The translations under genes were made by a program, and so were the position numbers. The notes beneath the pieces were generated by a model, which saw only the letters and a list, made by a program, of their open reading frames with translations, did not search any database and was not told where the DNA came from. From positions 4,154,001 to 4,218,000 of the forward strand of contig JACJYL010000001.1 in NCBI GenBank assembly GCA_020636105.1: a stretch of 64,000 bases of DNA. The letters run 5' to 3'. This document shows, one piece after another, positions 60,461 through 64,000 of this stretch. Each line of letters begins with the position of its first letter. Position 1 is the stretch's first letter. The DNA is from Lewinellaceae bacterium (GTDB taxonomy: Bacteria > Bacteroidota > Bacteroidia > Chitinophagales > Saprospiraceae).

Positions 60461-61585
60461 ATGCGCACGATATTTATCATATTAAAAAAGGAATTGTTGC
60501 AGGTCTTTCGCAATAAAGCGATGTTGCCTATTTTAACGGTTATCCCTATAGTGCAGCTCATTTTGTTGTCTTATGCTGCGAGTAATGAAGTGAAAAATCT
60601 GGGGCTCGTCATTTACGATGCCGACCATTCTGATTATTCCAGGCAGTTGCGGGATAAGTTTGCCGCCTCAGGGTATTTTGTCCTTAAGGCCATGACAGAC
60701 GACATGGAAGGCGCCGATGTTTTATTGCAATCTGACGAAGCTGACATTGTGTTGAATATTCCTGCCGGTTTTGAAAGAGATTTGTTGCGAAACCAGGTGA
60801 CAGAAGTTCAGTTGAGGGTAAATGCCATCAATGGTTCAAAAGGGGGACTGGCCGGTTCTTATGCCGCTACGGTTATTGGTGATTTTAATAAACAAAAATT
60901 ACCGGAGGCTCTTCGTACCGCTTCGGTGCGGGTGCAAAAAATGCCCGGATTTAACGTTACTTTCTCCAATTGGTACAATCCCACACTGGATTATAAAATT
61001 TTCATGGTACCGGGAATCCTGGCTGCCCTGGTCACAATATTAACCTTGTTATTATCCGCAATGAATGTGGTGCGTGAAAAAGAATTGGGTACCATAGAAC
61101 AAATCAACGTTACCCCGATATTGAAATACCAGTTTATCATAGGGAAATTAATACCATTTTTGTTCATCGGCCTTTTTGACCTGGTGCTGGGACTCGCCTT
61201 TGCCAAGCTCTTTTTTAATATCCCCATTGTTGGGGACTTATGGCTGATCTTCGCTTTTTGTATCGTAAATATTATTGCTATTCTGGGAATAGGGTTGCTC
61301 ATCTCAACTACGGCAGATACTCAGCAACAAGCGATGTTCATCGCCTGGTTTTTTATGATGATTTTCCTGCTGATGGGAGGACTTTTTACCCCGGTGGAAA
61401 GTATGCCAAAGTGGGCGCAGTATTTTACTGTTCCCAACCCGATTTATCACTTCGTTGAAGTAATGCGTATGGTGATGCTTAAAGGCAGCGGGTTCCAGGA
61501 TATTAAACAACATTTTTATATCATGGGAGGACTGGCTGTGGGGATCAATGCTTTGGCGGTTTGGACTTATCGGAAACGGGGGTAG
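60461..61585 (+). CDS. ABC-2 type permease (YbhR-like)
   Basis: A 374-residue partner permease with the same layout as the previous gene: ILKKELLQVFRNKAMLPILTVIPIVQLILLSYA at the start, a periplasmic domain, and REKELGTIEQINVTPILKYQFIIGKLIPF before the C-terminal helices. Starts 11 bases after permease 1. Last gene of the exporter operon. By analogy it may export drugs or cations; the substrate is not visible. Confidence 0.92.
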   Translation: MRTIFIILKKELLQVFRNKAMLPILTVIPIVQLILLSYAASNEVKNLGLVIYDADHSDYSRQLRDKFAASGYFVLKAMTDDMEGADVLLQSDEADIVLNIPAGFERDLLRNQVTEVQLRVNAINGSKGGLAGSYAATVIGDFNKQKLPEALRTASVRVQKMPGFNVTFSNWYNPTLDYKIFMVPGILAALVTILTLLLSAMNVVREKELGTIEQINVTPILKYQFIIGKLIPFLFIGLFDLVLGLAFAKLFFNIPIVGDLWLIFAFCIVNIIAILGIGLLISTTADTQQQAMFIAWFFMMIFLLMGGLFTPVESMPKWAQYFTVPNPIYHFVEVMRMVMLKGSGFQDIKQHFYIMGGLAVGINALAVWTYRKRG

Positions 61586-61588
61586 TGG

Positions 61589-62617
61589 TTAACTCTCCTC
61601 GTCGTAAAACAAAGTGTAATATCTCATGCCCTTTGCATCATTATAGCCCTGTTCAATGTTGCTCTCGTTGCCGTGAACATAGATATGGAAATTCTTATCC
61701 AATTTAATGACGCTGCGGAAACGTCTTTTGACATCTTTAAAGGCATCGGTTGAGATCTCAAAACTATCCGCAACAGGAATATCTGTTTCCCGGGTATAAT
61801 TTTCTTTATAGGTTTTAAAAGTAGAAGCGGTTTCCGGGTTGGAGAAGACTTCCGCCTCAAATGTTTGGCTGTCGAAATTCTCATTATTGGCGAAGTAATG
61901 GATGGTATTGTTCTTCACCTCTATCTGTTCATGGGTGCTGATCTCATCGTTGCTTTCCGCAAAATGCCTGGCCATGTTGAGAAAATTCTGAGTGTAGTGA
62001 TAATTGTCTTCCCGGGCTTTTATGTGTAAAAAAGCCATTTTCCAGTATTCGGCTTCCTGGGATTTTGTGTCAACAATACTTACAATATACCCGTCGGTTT
62101 TTCCGGAATTAAAAATGATACATCCTTTATCCAGTTTGTTGATATTGACACCGGTATCAAAGCCAATTTCAAATCCGTCTTCTTTCTCATCAACTTTGAG
62201 GTAGGTGTCCTTGTTTTCTGTTTTAAACAAACCGATAGCATCCACCAATTCATCTTCCACCACACAATCCTTCAGCAATACCACATAAAATTCACCGCCG
62301 TTTATTTTGGGGTGATTAGACTGTTCATAGAGGTGTCGGCCAATATTTTTTGATTGTTCCAAAAGGGTTTCCGGGTTTTCGAAAATCTTGGACGCATAAG
62401 AAAAAACTTCGTTCAGTTCAATATCGGTGCTGTGGGCAAAGTTGTAAAATATTTCATTTTTGAAAGGACTCAGAAAGTATTTCAACAGCAGTTCTTTCAT
62501 GAGTTCACTGCCCAGGTACAGCTCGTTTTCAGAAAAACGGGTGCCTTCCTCCCTTGCCTTATTACCAACCTTATGAACAAAGGTTTTATCTAATCTTACA
62601 TTTGAAAAATCTATCAT
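61589..62617 (-). CDS. Nucleoid-associated protein, NdpA/YejK family
   Basis: A 342-residue protein of PF04245 (37-kDa nucleoid-associated). Recognised from ENELYLGSELMKELLLKYFLSPFKNEIFYNFAH, GGEFYVVLLKDCVVEDELVDAIGLFKTENKDTYLKV, INKLDKGCIIFN and the C-terminal AFKDVKRRFRSVIKLDKNFHIYVHGN. The role is DNA or nucleoid binding of unclear purpose. It converges with the ABC exporter operon, with only 3 bases between stops, and follows uvrA on the same strand. Confidence 0.85.
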   Translation of the reverse strand: MIDFSNVRLDKTFVHKVGNKAREEGTRFSENELYLGSELMKELLLKYFLSPFKNEIFYNFAHSTDIELNEVFSYASKIFENPETLLEQSKNIGRHLYEQSNHPKINGGEFYVVLLKDCVVEDELVDAIGLFKTENKDTYLKVDEKEDGFEIGFDTGVNINKLDKGCIIFNSGKTDGYIVSIVDTKSQEAEYWKMAFLHIKAREDNYHYTQNFLNMARHFAESNDEISTHEQIEVKNNTIHYFANNENFDSQTFEAEVFSNPETASTFKTYKENYTRETDIPVADSFEISTDAFKDVKRRFRSVIKLDKNFHIYVHGNESNIEQGYNDAKGMRYYTLFYDEES

Positions 62618-62638
62618 TGCTGTTTTTACTTAATTTAC

Positions 62639-62688
62639 CACATAGACACATAGCTATTTTTTTTCTATGTATTCTATGTGACTATGTG
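62639..62688 (-). terminator. Hairpin of CACATAG repeats between uvrA and the ndpA-like gene
   Basis: Arms 62639-62653 and 62674-62688 (CACATAGACACATAG and CTATGTGACTATGTG) are complementary at 14 of 15 positions with a 20-base, T-rich loop. It lies behind the uvrA stop, so it may end or attenuate the uvrA transcript. Confidence 0.5.
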
Positions 62689-62694
62689 TTAAAA

Positions 62695-64000
62695 TTAAAG
62701 TTCTAATTTCAAAAACCGTCCTGTATGGCTGGTTTTGTGTTTCGCCACCTGCTCAGGAGTGCCTTCACAAACGATGTTTCCTCCACCATTTCCACCCTCT
62801 GGGCCGATATCGATGATGTGATCCGCCACCTTGATGACATCCATATTGTGCTCGATAACGATGATGGTGTTTCCCTTTTCAACCAGTTTGTTGAGTACGG
62901 CCAGCAGGTGTCTAATGTCTTCAAAATGTAAACCGGTGGTTGGTTCATCGAGAATATAAATGGTATTGCCGGTATCTCTTTTCGACAACTCTTCGGCCAG
63001 TTTTACCCGTTGAGCTTCTCCGCCAGACAACGTGGTGGCCTGTTGGCCGAGGGTAATGTACCCGAGACCGACTTCGTTCAGCGTTTTGACTCTCCTGTAA
63101 ATTTTAGGTATGGCCTTGAAGAATTCCACCGCATCTTCAACGGTCATATCCAGCACATCACTGATTGATTTTCCTTTAAAAAGAACCTCCCTTGTTTCCC
63201 GATTGTAGCGGAGCCCCATACATTTTTCACAATGCACATAAACGTCTGGCAGGAAATTCATCTCGATTACCCTCATTCCCGAGCCCTGGCATTCTTCACA
63301 CCGGCCGCCTTTAACATTGAATGAAAACCTTCCTGGTTTATACCCCCGGATTTTTGCCTCAGGTAAATCGGAGAACAATTTCCGGATGTCGGTAAAAAGG
63401 CCGGTATAGGTGGCCGGGTTGGATCGCGGCGTTCTGCCGATGGGGGATTGATCAATTTCGATTACTTTGTCGAGGTGTTTAAGGCCTTTAATGGAGTCGA
63501 ATGGCAGAGGTTTCCCCAGGCTGTTATGAAACTCTTTTCTAAGGATGGGGTAAAGCGTCTCGTTGATGAGGGAAGATTTCCCACTGCCGGAAACTCCCGT
63601 GATACAACAAAATACCCCCAGGGGAATTTTTAGGGATACATTTTTCAGGTTATGCCCGGTAGATCCTTTGAGTTCCAAAAACTTCCCGTTGCCTTTGCGG
63701 CGTTTTTCCGGAATCTCAATGCGGATTTTATTGGTCAGGTAATCCGCGGTTAGGGTATGTACGTTTTTCAGGAAATCTTTTGGCTTTCCGGCGCCCACCA
63801 GTTCCCCTCCGTGTTTTCCTGCTCCTGGTCCCAGGTCGATGAGGTAATCAGAAGCCAGCATGATGTCCTTATCGTGTTCGACCACGAGCACGGAATTGCC
63901 AATGGAGGCTAATTCACGAAGGGCCTCTATGAGTTTCTGGTTGTCACGCTGATGCAAACCGATGCTGGGTTCGTCGAGAATATAGGTGATTCCCGTGAGC
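62695..64000 (-). CDS. uvrA: Excinuclease ABC subunit A, C-terminal part (cut by right edge)
   Basis: Damage-sensing ABC ATPase of nucleotide excision repair. The frame runs open past base 64000 (LTGITYILDEPSIGLHQRDN), so roughly the second half of the protein is visible. It begins in the first ABC module's Walker B, continues with Walker A of the second module (GVSGSGKSSLI), the zinc finger CEECQGSGMRVIEMNFLPDVYVHCEKC, signature LSGGEAQRVKLAEELS and ILDEPTTGLHFEDI. It lies about 14 kb from uvrB, not in an operon with it. Confidence 0.96.
   Translation of the reverse strand, partial: LTGITYILDEPSIGLHQRDNQKLIEALRELASIGNSVLVVEHDKDIMLASDYLIDLGPGAGKHGGELVGAGKPKDFLKNVHTLTADYLTNKIRIEIPEKRRKGNGKFLELKGSTGHNLKNVSLKIPLGVFCCITGVSGSGKSSLINETLYPILRKEFHNSLGKPLPFDSIKGLKHLDKVIEIDQSPIGRTPRSNPATYTGLFTDIRKLFSDLPEAKIRGYKPGRFSFNVKGGRCEECQGSGMRVIEMNFLPDVYVHCEKCMGLRYNRETREVLFKGKSISDVLDMTVEDAVEFFKAIPKIYRRVKTLNEVGLGYITLGQQATTLSGGEAQRVKLAEELSKRDTGNTIYILDEPTTGLHFEDIRHLLAVLNKLVEKGNTIIVIEHNMDVIKVADHIIDIGPEGGNGGGNIVCEGTPEQVAKHKTSHTGRFLKLEL

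Overview
The window reads as chromosomal DNA of a Bacteroidota bacterium, most like the Saprospiria/Lewinella side of the phylum. This is inferred from protein styles and not from a search. The signs are promoters of the TTG-N17-20-TAnnTTTG type, few Shine-Dalgarno sites, a fused alpha/beta 2-oxoacid dehydrogenase E1, a TPR/PD40/OmpA protein with PorE-like architecture, head-GIN, DUF885 and DUF6090 proteins, and McrB-N-like and SH3 proteins of Bacteroidota type. No rRNA, tRNA or CRISPR was seen.

Layout. 1-12.84 kb is core: an M48 peptidase (cut by the left edge), rbfA, fused E1, a membrane protein, the PorE-like OmpA protein, lpxH, an SDR, an aldo/keto reductase and methylmalonyl-CoA mutase. 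12.90-20.88 kb is a visibly AT-richer accessory block that I interpret as an integron-type gene-cassette array without an integron integrase (CALIN-like). Single + strand ORFs are separated by palindromic attC-like sites. In five of the seven cassettes the first bases after an R box are the reverse complement of the L box just behind that same ORF, which is the signature of cassettes that once circularised. Cargo is a MORN-esterase, an unknown secreted protein, an unknown 306-aa protein, a class-C beta-lactamase-fold hydrolase and a DUF6090 membrane protein. Two further cassettes carry debris of an IS91-family element.

20.9-22.97 kb holds an APC permease and a 410-bp inverted-repeat element. 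22.97-42.13 kb is mostly core: MoxR, a VanX-type dipeptidase, an ArnT-like glycosyltransferase, thrS, a VOC protein, a DUF885 protein, a class III aminotransferase, a GH25 lysozyme, an HU protein, a trans-sulfuration enzyme, a head-GIN protein, a glucosaminidase, dprA, alkaline phosphatase, and rpmH on the minus strand. 42.3-49.1 kb has two glycosyltransferases, a dapA-dapD-dapB lysine/peptidoglycan precursor operon and uvrB. 49.2-52.4 kb has two small unknown genes, an AlkD-like HEAT protein and hemW. 52.4-61.6 kb has an XRE regulator with a palindromic operator, then a TetR-controlled YbhGFSR-like ABC exporter (lipoprotein, TolC, HlyD, two ATPases, two permeases). The right end has a nucleoid-associated protein and the C-terminal half of uvrA, cut by the edge.

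The most interesting feature is the cassette array. Its attC-like sites fold into imperfect hairpins with extra left-arm bases and, in the best case, mismatches that become G.T wobbles on the bottom strand. Two sites share loop and flanks but have different, fully compensated stems.
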